A stretch of DNA of 32,211 nucleotides. Origin: Streptococcus sp. DD13 (GTDB taxonomy: Bacteria; Bacillota; Bacilli; Lactobacillales; Streptococcaceae). Made by a program: the position numbers and the translations under genes. The notes below the pieces were generated by a model. It saw only the letters and a list, made by a program, of their open reading frames with translations. It was not told the DNA's origin and made no database searches. Below, one piece after another: positions 1 to 8,263 of this stretch (position 1 is the stretch's first letter; each line of letters starts with the position of its first letter). The stretch covers positions 561,838-594,048 of the forward strand of contig NZ_KQ969506.1 in assembly GCF_001578875.1 (NCBI RefSeq), given 5' to 3'.

Positions 1-94
1 ACCCTCCTTGATTAGCTGTCGTTTCTTGACGACAAGCAGCTAGAAAAAGGGCGAACCAGCATAATAGTATAGAAAATAATAGCTTTCGTTTCAT
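1..94 (-). CDS. Putative lipoprotein, N-terminal part only (runs off window)
   Basis: Only the first 31 codons are visible, and the gene continues past the left edge. The product begins with two Lys/Arg residues and a hydrophobic stretch. It ends in a lipobox (Leu-Ala-Ala-Cys), so it is very probably a signal-peptidase-II-processed surface lipoprotein. Two adjacent ATG codons exist (95-97 and 92-94). A GAGGAG sits 2 nt from the first and 5 nt from the second, so the second is preferred. The gene lies 72 bp downstream of the Pht gene on the same strand and could be co-transcribed with it. In pneumococcus a zinc-binding lipoprotein (AdcAII/Lmb) accompanies phtD, but the visible residues are too few to claim that identity. 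Confidence 0.65.
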   Translation of the reverse strand, partial: MKRKLLFSILLCWFALFLAACRQETTANQGG

Positions 95-115
95 CATTTC
101 TCCTCATTTTTAAGA

Positions 116-155
116 AAACAGACAGCAGATAGCTCTTGGCTTCTCCTGCCTGTTT
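116..155 (-). terminator. Weak hairpin between Pht gene and lipoprotein gene
   Basis: On the minus strand AAACAGGCAG and CTGTCTGTTT form a 10-bp stem with one G-U pair and a 20-nt loop, followed by TCTTAAAAA rather than a proper U-tract. It could be a leaky terminator or processing site after the Pht gene. The long loop and poor U-run make read-through into the lipoprotein gene plausible. Confidence 0.35.
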
Positions 156-166
156 CTCTTACCTGT

Positions 167-2662
167 TTAATCAGCTGAAGATTCCAAAGGAGACGGCTGC
201 TCAGATGCTTCTGGGATAGTCGTTTTTTCCTCACTAGACGGGGTCGCATTTGCTGGTTCTCCCCGCAAGAACGTGATTAATTTTTCAGCTTCTTCCATGA
301 TTTGGTTATTGGACATGGTTCCAAAAAGCAAACTATTTTTTAAGCTGAGCAAGATTTCTTCTGCTGTTGCTTTCCTAGTCGGATCCGAACAAGTCTCCAA
401 TAGAGATGCTGCTTCTGCTAATTTAGACTCAACTTTTTCTGTTTCAACTTGTGGTTCTTCCGGTTCTTGTGGGATTTGATCCTCGTCTGTTTCTTTCGGT
501 TCTTCGCTTGGTGCATAATTTTCGTCCTTGGTTGGTTTGCCTTGGACATGATCACTCGCATTGCCCCAGCCATCTGCCGAACTTGGGCGTTCTTCAGGAT
601 GTTCGACATAGTACTTGATGGTCGCAAACAAGTCTTCAATACTATAGCCGACTGGAGCCTTATAACTGCCACTATCAAACCAAGCGAATTTGATGTTATG
701 ATAGTGATCCTTATGTGGAATAATCAAGTTGCCATTTTTGACTTCAACGGTATGTTCAACATTATACGGCAAACGAACCAATGGAATGATCTTTTTAGCT
801 TCCACGCGATCATAGATAGCTTGGGCATTCTCAGCATCCGGTTTAAAGTAAGATTTGTCGTCTTCAGACGGTGGCAAGATCCCTTTTTCTTTGGTATAGG
901 CAGTTGCTGCTGCCTTTTCAGCATCAGATAAACTATCTTTTCCAATCCAGTGGCTGTGCCCCATATGAGGAGTCACATAGGCAACATCCTCATCACTGAT
1001 AATATCCCGTGCATCAAAAATATAGCCATCAGAGGTAGTATACTTGCCAGCTAACTGGGCTACTCTCACCTCATCATCCTGGTATTCAATTTGAGCATTT
1101 GGTTTGTCCAGTCTTTCTGGATGGAGGACAGATGCAAGCAGTGGCAATAAATCATCCACCAAGGCTACCTTATCTGTATTCTCATCATTCAGACGATTCA
1201 ACAAGGCGTCTAAGTGCTCAAATTCAGCTTGAGTTCCTTTGTTTTTGAGGAATCCTTCATGAGCTTGGCTCAATAAAGTATAGACCTTATCATAAAATTC
1301 TTGGTCTCTCGGAGAAACTTCTGCCTTTTTCTCGCCTAGTACATGTTCAGGAGTCGTTTTTTGACCGAGATAGTGATCAAATTCCTTGATTTTTTCTTCA
1401 GATAAATCTTTTTTTGCAAGGAAGTGAATGCCGTCCGCATGTTGGACAACATAGCCATTTTCCACTTTGCGAAGGACCTGCTCCAGAGAGACCCCATCAG
1501 TTGGCCGATTTGTTATATCGTCTTTTGTTTTTACTGGTTGGACAGGTTGCGTCACGACTGGTTTTCTTGGCGGTGTTGCCTGTCCGTTTTTGGGTCTTAC
1601 TGGCTGAACAGGCTTTCCGATCAAATGTGGTGTTGCGGGTACGACTGAAGAGGCAATCGGGATATTTCGAGCAATTTTTTCTTCTAAAGGCGACATTTGG
1701 CGGTATAAAATGAAATGATAATGGTTTCCATGTGGAACTGCCACTCCATTTGCCGTTCTGTGGGTAATTTGGGCTGGATCAAAGACCAAACCATCTGATT
1801 CGACATGGCGTTCAGAAAGCGGTTTGGCGTATAATTCCCTTAGAAGACTAGGCAGTTCTTTCTCTGTCTGCTGTTTCCCAATGGCTGGAATAGGATTATT
1901 CGGATTGGAATTTGTGTGAGAACTAGGAACCACTACTTGCTTAGACTGAACGAGTCTTGAAGAGCCATTCTTTTTATTCCAATAATTTTCAGCCGCTATT
2001 CGTTCACTAGCAGATAAATCACTCTTTGGAATGTAATGGAAATGGTCTCCATGAGGTACGATATAAGCATCTCCTGTGTCTTCAATAATATCAGTTACTT
2101 TAAAAATATAGCCATCGTCCGTTGTATAGCGACCTTGCGTTTTGGCTGCACGAATAGTCTGGCTCTCCTGAACTTTGTGGGCACCATGTTCCTGCCGTTG
2201 GTGATTGATTTCTTCTTTTGTCCGAACATTGCTGGCTTGATCTTGGTGTTTCAAGTAGAGATAGTACTGTCCATTTACTTTGATGACGTAGCCATCTTTG
2301 ACCTCATTAACAATATCAGATTGTTTGAATTGATAGTTAGGATCCTTCATTACTAATTCTTCACTAAAGATGGAATCGTAAGGGACCTTTCCATTAAAAT
2401 AATGATAATGATCTCCGTGTGACGTGACATATCCTTCGTCTGTGATTTTTATGACAATCTGTTCGGCATCAATTCCTTCTTTTCGACTCACCTCATCTGG
2501 AGTCAATTCTTTCGTTTTTTGACTCGCCTTACCGCCTTCTACATAAGCCACACGATAGGAATCTTTCTGTTCTGTACTCTGATTGTGCCCCAATCCATAG
2601 AAACCAAGACTAGCCAAGACGACTACAGCTGAACTAGCGATATAACGTTTTTTTATTTTCAT
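167..2662 (-). CDS. Pneumococcal-type histidine-triad surface protein (PhtD/PhtA-like)
   Basis: This 831-residue protein is of typical length for the Pht family, which binds zinc at the cell surface and helps deliver it to the AdcA/AdcAII uptake system. A signal-anchor-like N-terminus (residues 1-25) is followed by five His-x-x-His-x-His triads at about residues 82-87, 204-209, 311-316, 566-571 and 650-655. A sixth site near 408-413 is degenerate (HADGIH). Each triad lies in the family's repeated context of a YTTDDGYIF/GYVI-type strand, the triad, then an L-S-x-x-E helix. The tail after residue 700 is rich in Glu and Pro. The promoter carries two AdcR-type zinc-repressor boxes, so expression should rise when zinc is scarce. 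Which Pht paralogue this matches cannot be decided from sequence alone, so no symbol is given. Confidence 0.93.
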   Translation of the reverse strand: MKIKKRYIASSAVVVLASLGFYGLGHNQSTEQKDSYRVAYVEGGKASQKTKELTPDEVSRKEGIDAEQIVIKITDEGYVTSHGDHYHYFNGKVPYDSIFSEELVMKDPNYQFKQSDIVNEVKDGYVIKVNGQYYLYLKHQDQASNVRTKEEINHQRQEHGAHKVQESQTIRAAKTQGRYTTDDGYIFKVTDIIEDTGDAYIVPHGDHFHYIPKSDLSASERIAAENYWNKKNGSSRLVQSKQVVVPSSHTNSNPNNPIPAIGKQQTEKELPSLLRELYAKPLSERHVESDGLVFDPAQITHRTANGVAVPHGNHYHFILYRQMSPLEEKIARNIPIASSVVPATPHLIGKPVQPVRPKNGQATPPRKPVVTQPVQPVKTKDDITNRPTDGVSLEQVLRKVENGYVVQHADGIHFLAKKDLSEEKIKEFDHYLGQKTTPEHVLGEKKAEVSPRDQEFYDKVYTLLSQAHEGFLKNKGTQAEFEHLDALLNRLNDENTDKVALVDDLLPLLASVLHPERLDKPNAQIEYQDDEVRVAQLAGKYTTSDGYIFDARDIISDEDVAYVTPHMGHSHWIGKDSLSDAEKAAATAYTKEKGILPPSEDDKSYFKPDAENAQAIYDRVEAKKIIPLVRLPYNVEHTVEVKNGNLIIPHKDHYHNIKFAWFDSGSYKAPVGYSIEDLFATIKYYVEHPEERPSSADGWGNASDHVQGKPTKDENYAPSEEPKETDEDQIPQEPEEPQVETEKVESKLAEAASLLETCSDPTRKATAEEILLSLKNSLLFGTMSNNQIMEEAEKLITFLRGEPANATPSSEEKTTIPEASEQPSPLESSAD

Positions 2663-2736
2663 CTTCTTCCCTTTCTATTTCAGTTGATTGCTCTCCCTTT
2701 TCTCTTCTACATCAGATTTCCTCCTTACCAAACAAC

Positions 2737-2748
2737 TTAACCGGTTAA
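2737..2748 (-). promoter_or_regulatory. AdcR (zinc repressor) operator 1
   Basis: TTAACCGGTTAA is a perfect palindrome matching the streptococcal AdcR consensus TTAACYRGTTAA. It lies directly downstream of the -10 hexamer of the Pht promoter, where a bound Zn-AdcR would block initiation. Confidence 0.88.
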
Positions 2749-2749
2749 T

Positions 2750-2778
2750 AATATAATCCTTTTAAGGAAACTTGTCAA
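2750..2778 (-). promoter_or_regulatory. Sigma-A promoter of the Pht gene
   Basis: The -35 TTGACA (2773-2778) and -10 TATATT (2750-2755) are 17 bp apart on the minus strand. The element is sandwiched between two AdcR boxes and leaves a leader of roughly 80 nt before the ATG at 2662. Confidence 0.85.
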
Positions 2779-2788
2779 GAGTTTTTTG

Positions 2789-2800
2789 TGAACTGGTTAA
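2789..2800 (-). promoter_or_regulatory. AdcR (zinc repressor) operator 2
   Basis: TGAACTGGTTAA differs from the AdcR consensus at one position and lies 10 bp upstream of the -35 of the Pht promoter. With operator 1 it brackets the promoter, about 52 bp centre to centre (near five helical turns). Confidence 0.7.
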
Positions 2801-2865
2801 CTATTTTTTAAAAATTTTTCTTCCAAGAACTCTCAGTCCAGTAAAAAATAAAAAAACATACAAAA

Positions 2866-2893
2866 ACCTTGTTCAACTGGAGTCAAACAAGGT
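2866..2893 (-). terminator. Rho-independent terminator after ciaH
   Basis: On the minus strand ACCTTGTT and AACAAGGT form an 8-bp stem with a 12-nt loop, followed by TTTTTG. It lies 33 bp beyond the ciaH stop and separates ciaRH from the Pht promoter. Confidence 0.82.
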
Positions 2894-2926
2894 CTTTTTG
2901 AGTCAAAATCTGAAACTAAAATGGAA

Positions 2927-4306
2927 TTATCTTGGAATGCGAACTTCAAAAATAGTACCACAAGGCTGATTATCACGAACAATAATGGTCCCTTTGAGGG
3001 AATCAATAATTTGCTTGGCTAGGGAAAGACCGAGACCAAATCCTCCTTTTTGTCGTGTCCGTGCCTTGTCCACTCGGAAAAAACGGTCAAAAATCTTTTT
3101 CTTGTCACTATCTTTGATCCCTAGTCCATTGTCTGAAACTAAGAGAACGAGGTAGCGTTCCTTTACTTGCACTGCAATACGAATCTTTCCATCTTGATCG
3201 GTGTACTTCATCGCATTGTCAAAGAGGATGGTGAGAAGCTGTTTTAGGAGCGTTTTATCGCTATGGACCGGCACCTTCACAGTATTTTCTACAACCAATT
3301 CCTTCTCATTTTCTTCTGCAATGAGTTGGAAATTTTCCAATACCTCCGAAAAATAGCTCGGTGAGATGCTTTCTAATTTGACTTGCAACCCTTCATCACG
3401 TCGCGCGAGATTCAAGAGATTCGTTGTCAACAAGCGCATATTCCGGACCTCTTCCAAGCTGGATCCGATACTCTCACTACTTTCTAAGACCGTTGCATTG
3501 GGTTTGCGAAAAAGAGTTTCTAATCGATTTTGTAAGACGGAAAGCGGCGTCCGCAATTCATGACTGGCATTTTCTACAAATTCCTTTTGCTTTTGGTAAC
3601 TTGCCTTCAATGGCTTTAGGCTTAACTTGGCAAGGTAGTAACTCACAAGAATCGAAATTAACCAGAAGCTTGACATCACAATAATCACGATTCGATTGTT
3701 GGAAGCAATCGTTGTCTCCATTTGCGTCGTATTATATAAGACAGTGGCATAAGAGACATCCTGACTATTCGATCCCTTGATATGGTAGTCAGATAATTTA
3801 AAAGTCATCAAACGGTAACTTTCACTTGCTCCATAAGAAGTCGTCACGTTGGTTGTCTGAATTTGTTCTGTCACATTCTTGTTTAAGGCAATCGTCGAAA
3901 TTCCAGAAAATGGATCTACTTGGTTAATAATATTTCCCTTTGAATCATAGAGAATGACAGAATAATAAGTCGACAAATTAATCCGATCACTATGCTCTGA
4001 AAAACGCACTTTCGTTTCAGCAGTGTCGCTACTACTGTCTTTCGTACTAGAAGAGTTTTCTGTCTGCCCGGTTTCTTCCGATGGTGGTTCAAATTGAAAG
4101 CCTCGGTCTTGGGCAAACATCAGCAACAATTGGGGTTCTTTTGAGATTTCGTTAAAATTTTTATCCGAACTTTCGTAAATTCCCGCCTGAAAAACCTGTA
4201 AAATCAAGGCTGTCATCAAGAAGAAAATCAATGAAAAGGCTGCAAAATATCGGATAAAATAGGAAAAATCATCTGATTTTCGAATGTTTTTGATCCTAGT
4301 CCACAT
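2927..4306 (-). CDS. ciaH: Sensor histidine kinase CiaH
   Basis: This 459-residue membrane sensor kinase partners CiaR, a system controlling envelope stress tolerance, beta-lactam susceptibility and competence in streptococci. Membrane segments lie at about 21-43 and 205-227 and enclose an extracellular sensor domain, which has a Ser/Thr-rich stretch near 75-98. The dimerisation/phosphoacceptor helix carries the H-box (ASHELRTPL, His249). N, G1 and G2 boxes of the ATPase domain follow ([27 protein letters not shown]). The kinase core closely resembles pneumococcal CiaH, while the sensor domain is more diverged. The start overlaps the end of ciaR by 11 nt, so translation is coupled. Since ciaR is frameshifted here, the kinase may lack a full-length partner. 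Confidence 0.93.
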   Translation of the reverse strand: MWTRIKNIRKSDDFSYFIRYFAAFSLIFFLMTALILQVFQAGIYESSDKNFNEISKEPQLLLMFAQDRGFQFEPPSEETGQTENSSSTKDSSSDTAETKVRFSEHSDRINLSTYYSVILYDSKGNIINQVDPFSGISTIALNKNVTEQIQTTNVTTSYGASESYRLMTFKLSDYHIKGSNSQDVSYATVLYNTTQMETTIASNNRIVIIVMSSFWLISILVSYYLAKLSLKPLKASYQKQKEFVENASHELRTPLSVLQNRLETLFRKPNATVLESSESIGSSLEEVRNMRLLTTNLLNLARRDEGLQVKLESISPSYFSEVLENFQLIAEENEKELVVENTVKVPVHSDKTLLKQLLTILFDNAMKYTDQDGKIRIAVQVKERYLVLLVSDNGLGIKDSDKKKIFDRFFRVDKARTRQKGGFGLGLSLAKQIIDSLKGTIIVRDNQPCGTIFEVRIPR

Positions 4307-4969
4307 CTTTTAAAATATACCCCACACTTCGAATAGTCTGTAGATTAGAGGTGAACTTGGTCTCTTTTAACTTCTTACGGATTTTTGAGATATAGACTTC
4401 CACGACTGAAACTGTCGTATCCGAATCAAATCCCCAAAGTCTGTCAAATATCTGTGTTTTCGGCAAAATAACATTTTGGTTTTGCAAGAAATAAACCAAG
4501 AGGTCAAATTCTTTTCCTAATAGCTCCACTTCCTGTCCATCAACCAGTGTAGAGTTTGTGGCAAGGTTCACTTGGATATCGCCGTAAGTAATGCTATTAT
4601 CGTTTAACTTTCCAGAGCGTTTCAAAAGAGCTTGGATCCGCATCTTTAATTCTTCAAGGTAAAATGGTTTGGTTAAGTAATCATCCGCTCCTAAATCAAA
4701 TCCAAGTCCCTTATCATCGATGCTTTCCTTGGCTGTAGTAATGAGAACCGGGGTCGATACTCCTTTTTCTCGGAGCTCACGAAGAACCTGAAATCCATTT
4801 TTTCTGGTAACATCAGGTCTAACAAAATCAAATCATAGATTCCAGATTCTGCTTCATACAGTCCTTCATCACCATCAAACACCTGCATTACATCAGCAAA
4901 ATCATCTAAAAAATCAAAGACTGAATTGGATAAGCTTAAGTCATCCTCGACAAGCAAAATTTTAATCAT
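4296..4969 (-). pseudogene. ciaR: Response regulator CiaR, interrupted by a -1 frameshift
   Basis: The first 57 codons match the CiaR receiver domain, with acidic residues near position 9 and the phosphoacceptor Asp51 in LLDLMLPEK. After PEK the frame is lost. The other frame resumes exactly with [13 protein letters not shown], continues through the receiver Lys (TKPFYLEEL) and an OmpR-type winged-helix domain ending in [11 protein letters not shown]. The break is at a run of six A (minus strand; T-run at plus 4798-4803), where seven A would restore one continuous protein of about 224 residues. As written, translation gives a 92-residue truncated receiver with an out-of-frame tail. This may be a sequencing or assembly error, a genuine inactivating mutation, or a slippage-prone site. 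Everything else, including the CiaR box upstream, looks intact. Confidence 0.9.
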
Positions 4970-5029
4970 ATTCTCTCCTTTGTGCAGTCGACAAAACCAT
5001 CAACCGCCCCACTTTCATTTCTTTGCCGT

Positions 5030-5062
5030 ATTTTACCTTTTTCGCCTTAAGGGGAACTTAAA
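5030..5062 (-). promoter_or_regulatory. CiaR-binding direct repeat and ciaRH promoter
   Basis: On the minus strand TTTAAG-TTCCC-CTTAAG (5046-5062) matches the CiaR direct-repeat pattern NTTAAG-N5-WTTAAG, except for C at the W position. The -10 TAAAAT (5030-5035) starts 10 bp downstream, the usual arrangement in which the repeat replaces the -35. It implies autoregulation of ciaRH. Its upstream end overlaps the phoU terminator arm by 2 bp. Confidence 0.8.
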
Positions 5063-5090
5063 GGGATTGGGACAAGTCTCCCAATCCCTT
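5061..5090 (-). terminator. Terminator hairpin after phoU
   Basis: AAGGGATTGGGA and TCCCAATCCCTT form a perfect 12-bp stem with a 6-nt loop. On the minus strand only three U follow before the CiaR box, so termination of pst transcripts may be incomplete. Confidence 0.7.
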
Positions 5091-5123
5091 CTATTCTCGT
5101 TTCTTTTCCAAGAAATGGTCGTG

Positions 5124-5774
5124 TTACATTTCTACTAATTTACCAGTTTCGAAATAAACCACCCACTCACAAATGTTCTTTGCGTAGTCACCGATTCTTT
5201 CAAGATAGGTAATAACTTGGAAATAATCACGGCCTGATTCAATCAAACTTGGGTTGTTCTTGATTTCTTCTGTTGCCAATCGTTGAATATCTGCAAAGTA
5301 ATGATTGATAACCTCGTCGCGCGCCGCAACTTCATACGCCAAGTCTACTGTTCCATTTAAGTAGAGCTCCAAAGCCGCTTCTACAAAATCCTTGACTTCA
5401 CGGCCCATCAGCTTGATATTGTCTTCAACAGATGGAATTCGTTGTTCTCCCATTCGAATCGCTGCTTTTGCAACAGATACAGCATGGTCTCCCATCCGCT
5501 CGACGTCGCTACTGGCTTTTAAAACCGTAATAACTGTCCGTAAATCTTGGGATACTGGCTGTTGTAAAGCGATGATTTCTAGGGATTTCTTCTCCAGTTT
5601 GACCTCATACTCATTCACTTTGGTATCATCTTCAATAACTTGTCGTGCCAACTCACGATCATGGGTTACAAAAGAACGAACCGCACGATTGATCTGTGAT
5701 AAGACTTCATTTCCCATGGAATAAAATTGGTTATGGAGTTTTTCTAAATCTTCTTCAAATTGTGCTCTTAACAT
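5124..5774 (-). CDS. phoU: Phosphate transport system regulator PhoU
   Basis: This cytoplasmic all-helical protein dampens Pst transport and phosphate signalling by contacting PstB and, in many bacteria, the sensor kinase. The 216-residue product has the two tandem three-helix PhoU repeats, each with the E/D-x-x-x-D metal-cluster pattern (SDVERMGDHAVS about residues 70-80; YLERIGDYAKNI near the C-terminus). A longer reading from 5798 is possible. The ATG at 5774 is preferred because AAAGGG lies 6 nt upstream and MLRAQFEE matches the usual PhoU N-terminus. It follows the second pstB gene by 16 bp and is the last gene of the pst operon. Confidence 0.93.
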   Translation of the reverse strand: MLRAQFEEDLEKLHNQFYSMGNEVLSQINRAVRSFVTHDRELARQVIEDDTKVNEYEVKLEKKSLEIIALQQPVSQDLRTVITVLKASSDVERMGDHAVSVAKAAIRMGEQRIPSVEDNIKLMGREVKDFVEAALELYLNGTVDLAYEVAARDEVINHYFADIQRLATEEIKNNPSLIESGRDYFQVITYLERIGDYAKNICEWVVYFETGKLVEM

Positions 5775-5790
5775 ATGTTGCCCTTTCTTA

Positions 5791-6549
5791 TTATCCAAAT
5801 TTACCCGTAATGTAGTCTTCGGTTTCTTTATGACGAGGATTTAAGAACATATCTCGTGTATGATTACATTCGATCAATTTCCCATCTAAAAAGAAGCCTG
5901 TCCGGTTCGAAATACGGGAAGCCTGTTGCATAGACCGTGTCACTAAGATCATGGTATATTTTTCTTTTAGGCCATAGAGGGTTTCTTCAATTTTTCCAGC
6001 GGAAATCGGGTCTAGCGCCGAGGTTGGTTCATCCAGAAGAATCACTTTAGCATCTGTCGCTAAAACACGAGCGATACAAACCCGCTGTTGTTGTCCACCG
6101 GACAATCCGAGCGCTGAATCGTGGAGGCGGTCTTTGACCTCATCCCAGATAGATGCCCCTTTAAGAGATTCTTCGACAGCCTGGTCTAAAATTTCCTTAT
6201 CTTTGGTTCCCTTCAAACGAAGGCCATACACTACATTTTCATAAATAGACATTGGAAATGGATTTGGCTGTTGAAAAACCATCCCAATCTCCTTACGCAA
6301 TTCAACAACATCCGTGCGTGGACTATAGATATTCTGACCATTGTAACTAATGGCCCCTGTTAAGGTAACTTCTGGATTCAGCTCTCCCATCCGATTGATA
6401 GACCGGATAAGGGTTGACTTCCCAGATCCGGAAGGCCCGATTAAAGCAGTGATTTCTCCTGGGTAAAAATCAAGAGAGACGTCGTTTAGAGCCTTCTTAT
6501 TATTGTAGTAGACGGATAAATCCTTTACCTGTATGATTGGTTTCGTCAT
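5791..6549 (-). CDS. pstB: Phosphate ABC transporter ATP-binding protein (second PstB)
   Basis: This 252-residue ATPase of the high-affinity phosphate importer PstSCAB has Walker [10 protein letters not shown] (about 38-46), signature LSGGQQQR and Walker [13 protein letters not shown]. The H-loop (switch) histidine, normally in a V-T-H-S/N-M-Q-Q motif, is Arg here (VTRSMQQ; codon CGG on the minus strand). The neighbouring PstB keeps the His. The two ATPases may therefore pair as a heterodimer with one weakened site. The gene lies 11 bp downstream of the first pstB and 16 bp upstream of phoU. Confidence 0.92.
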   Translation of the reverse strand: MTKPIIQVKDLSVYYNNKKALNDVSLDFYPGEITALIGPSGSGKSTLIRSINRMGELNPEVTLTGAISYNGQNIYSPRTDVVELRKEIGMVFQQPNPFPMSIYENVVYGLRLKGTKDKEILDQAVEESLKGASIWDEVKDRLHDSALGLSGGQQQRVCIARVLATDAKVILLDEPTSALDPISAGKIEETLYGLKEKYTMILVTRSMQQASRISNRTGFFLDGKLIECNHTRDMFLNPRHKETEDYITGKFG

Positions 6550-6560
6550 GCTACTCCCTT

Positions 6561-7364
6561 CTATCCAAAGTGTCCAGAGACATAGTCATTGGTAGACTGC
6601 AGTTTGGCATTTTGGAAGATATTCTTTGTTTTATCATATTCAATCAGGTCTCCCAAGTAAAAGAAAGCGGTGTAATCACTAGAACGAGCTGCCTGTTCCA
6701 TACTATGGGTGACGATAATAATCGTGTAATTTTTCTTCAACTCAAACATGGTCTCTTCTAATTGCATGGTCGCAATCGGATCCAAGGCAGAAGCTGGTTC
6801 ATCCATCAACAAGATATCTGGCTTAACGGAGATGGCTCTTGCGATACAGAGTCGCTGCTGTTGACCACCTGATAAGGTGAAGGCTGACTTATGCAAATCA
6901 TCTTTAACCTGATCCCATAAGGCTGCTTGTTTAAGAGAGGTTTCCACAATTTCATCGAGTTTTTGCTTGTCCTTGACCCCTGCTCTTTCGTGGGCAAAGG
7001 TAATATTTTTATAAATAGACTTAGCAAAAGGATTTGGACGTTGGAAGACCATTCCGATGTGTTTACGCATTTCATAAACATTGATATTTTGCGCATTGAC
7101 ATCGATTCCCTTGTATAGAATTTCACCTGTAACCTTAGCGATATCAATCGTATCATTCATGCGGTTGAGACTCCGGAGAAAAGTCGATTTCCCACATCCA
7201 GAAGGACCAATCAAGGCTGTAATTTTATTTTTTTCAAACTGCATATCAATTCCCTTGATGGCTTCATTCCCACCATAGTAGACATGCAAATCCTTGGTTT
7301 CTAAAACTAGATTTTTTTCAGGGAAGGTCGTAATATAGCGTTCATCCCAATTGTACTTTGACAT
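6561..7364 (-). CDS. pstB: Phosphate ABC transporter ATP-binding protein (first PstB)
   Basis: This 267-residue PstB ATPase energises phosphate import through PstC/PstA. Walker A is GPSGCGKST, the signature LSGGQQQR and Walker [13 protein letters not shown], with Ala where Thr is commoner. The H-loop His is present ([10 protein letters not shown]). It has an N-terminal extension of about 15 residues relative to the second copy. Two adjacent, non-identical pstB genes are the usual streptococcal arrangement. It starts 8 bp after pstA. Confidence 0.94.
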   Translation of the reverse strand: MSKYNWDERYITTFPEKNLVLETKDLHVYYGGNEAIKGIDMQFEKNKITALIGPSGCGKSTFLRSLNRMNDTIDIAKVTGEILYKGIDVNAQNINVYEMRKHIGMVFQRPNPFAKSIYKNITFAHERAGVKDKQKLDEIVETSLKQAALWDQVKDDLHKSAFTLSGGQQQRLCIARAISVKPDILLMDEPASALDPIATMQLEETMFELKKNYTIIIVTHSMEQAARSSDYTAFFYLGDLIEYDKTKNIFQNAKLQSTNDYVSGHFG

Positions 7365-7372
7365 AGTGACTC

Positions 7373-8263
7373 CTATTTTTTAGCAGAAGTTAATTTCGCA
7401 TGCAGTTTGTTTCCAAGCGTGCGCGCAGAGAAGTTGAAGATCAAGATAAAAATCAAGAGCACCGCTGCCGAACCTGCTGAAACAGCAACAGCATCCGGTA
7501 TTGTTCCTTCACTATTGACCTTCCAGATATGCACAGCTAGAGATTCTGCCTGACGGAAAATTGAAATCGGACTGGTGACACTGAAAATATTCCAGTTGGA
7601 CCAATCGAGTGCTGGCGCTGACTGACCTGCTGTATAAATCAAGGCCGCTGCTTCACCGAAAATCCGACCAGATGCCAATACGACACCAGTAATAATCCCT
7701 GGTAGGGCTTCTGGTAAGACAACATGAACTACGGTTTCCCAACGAGAAAGTCCCAAGGCCAATCCTGCTTCCCGCTGTGTATGGTGAACCGTCCGCAAAC
7801 TGTCTTCGATATTTCGGGTCATTTGTGGCAGATTAAAGACTGTCAAAGCTAAGGCCCCAGAGATAATGGAAAATCCATACTCAAACTGCACAACGAAAAT
7901 CAAGTAACCGAATAACCCTACAACAACAGATGGAAGTGAAGAAAGAATCTCAATACATGACCGAACAAAGTTCGTCACTCTCCCTTTCCGGGCGTATTCT
8001 GCCAGATAAATCCCTGCACCCAGCGAAAGTGGGATTGAAATGATCAAGGTGATGACTAAAAGGAAGAATGAGTTATAAAGCTGGATACCAATTCCTCCAC
8101 CGGCCTGATATGAGGAGGACTTCCCAGTCAGAAAGTGCCATGATACATGCGGCAAGCCTCTGACCAGGATATAGAGAATCAAAGCAGTTAGAATGGTTAC
8201 GATAATTCCAGCAATGCCATACAAAATCCACGTGGCAAGTTTATCTGTTTTTTTAGCGTTCAT
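7373..8263 (-). CDS. pstA: Phosphate ABC transporter permease PstA
   Basis: This 296-residue membrane permease pairs with PstC to form the phosphate channel. Six hydrophobic segments are apparent. The coupling-loop EAA motif reads as [26 protein letters not shown] (residues quoted in two parts: [12 protein letters not shown], then [14 protein letters not shown]). The start overlaps the end of pstC by 11 nt, so translation is coupled. The C-terminus is basic and cytoplasmic. Confidence 0.94.
   Translation of the reverse strand: MNAKKTDKLATWILYGIAGIIVTILTALILYILVRGLPHVSWHFLTGKSSSYQAGGGIGIQLYNSFFLLVITLIISIPLSLGAGIYLAEYARKGRVTNFVRSCIEILSSLPSVVVGLFGYLIFVVQFEYGFSIISGALALTVFNLPQMTRNIEDSLRTVHHTQREAGLALGLSRWETVVHVVLPEALPGIITGVVLASGRIFGEAAALIYTAGQSAPALDWSNWNIFSVTSPISIFRQAESLAVHIWKVNSEGTIPDAVAVSAGSAAVLLIFILIFNFSARTLGNKLHAKLTSAKK

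Noticed and set aside
449-931. Long plus-strand open frame (160 codons) opposite the Pht gene
   Set aside because: It is antisense to a well-supported Pht coding region and has no credible ribosome-binding site or domain.
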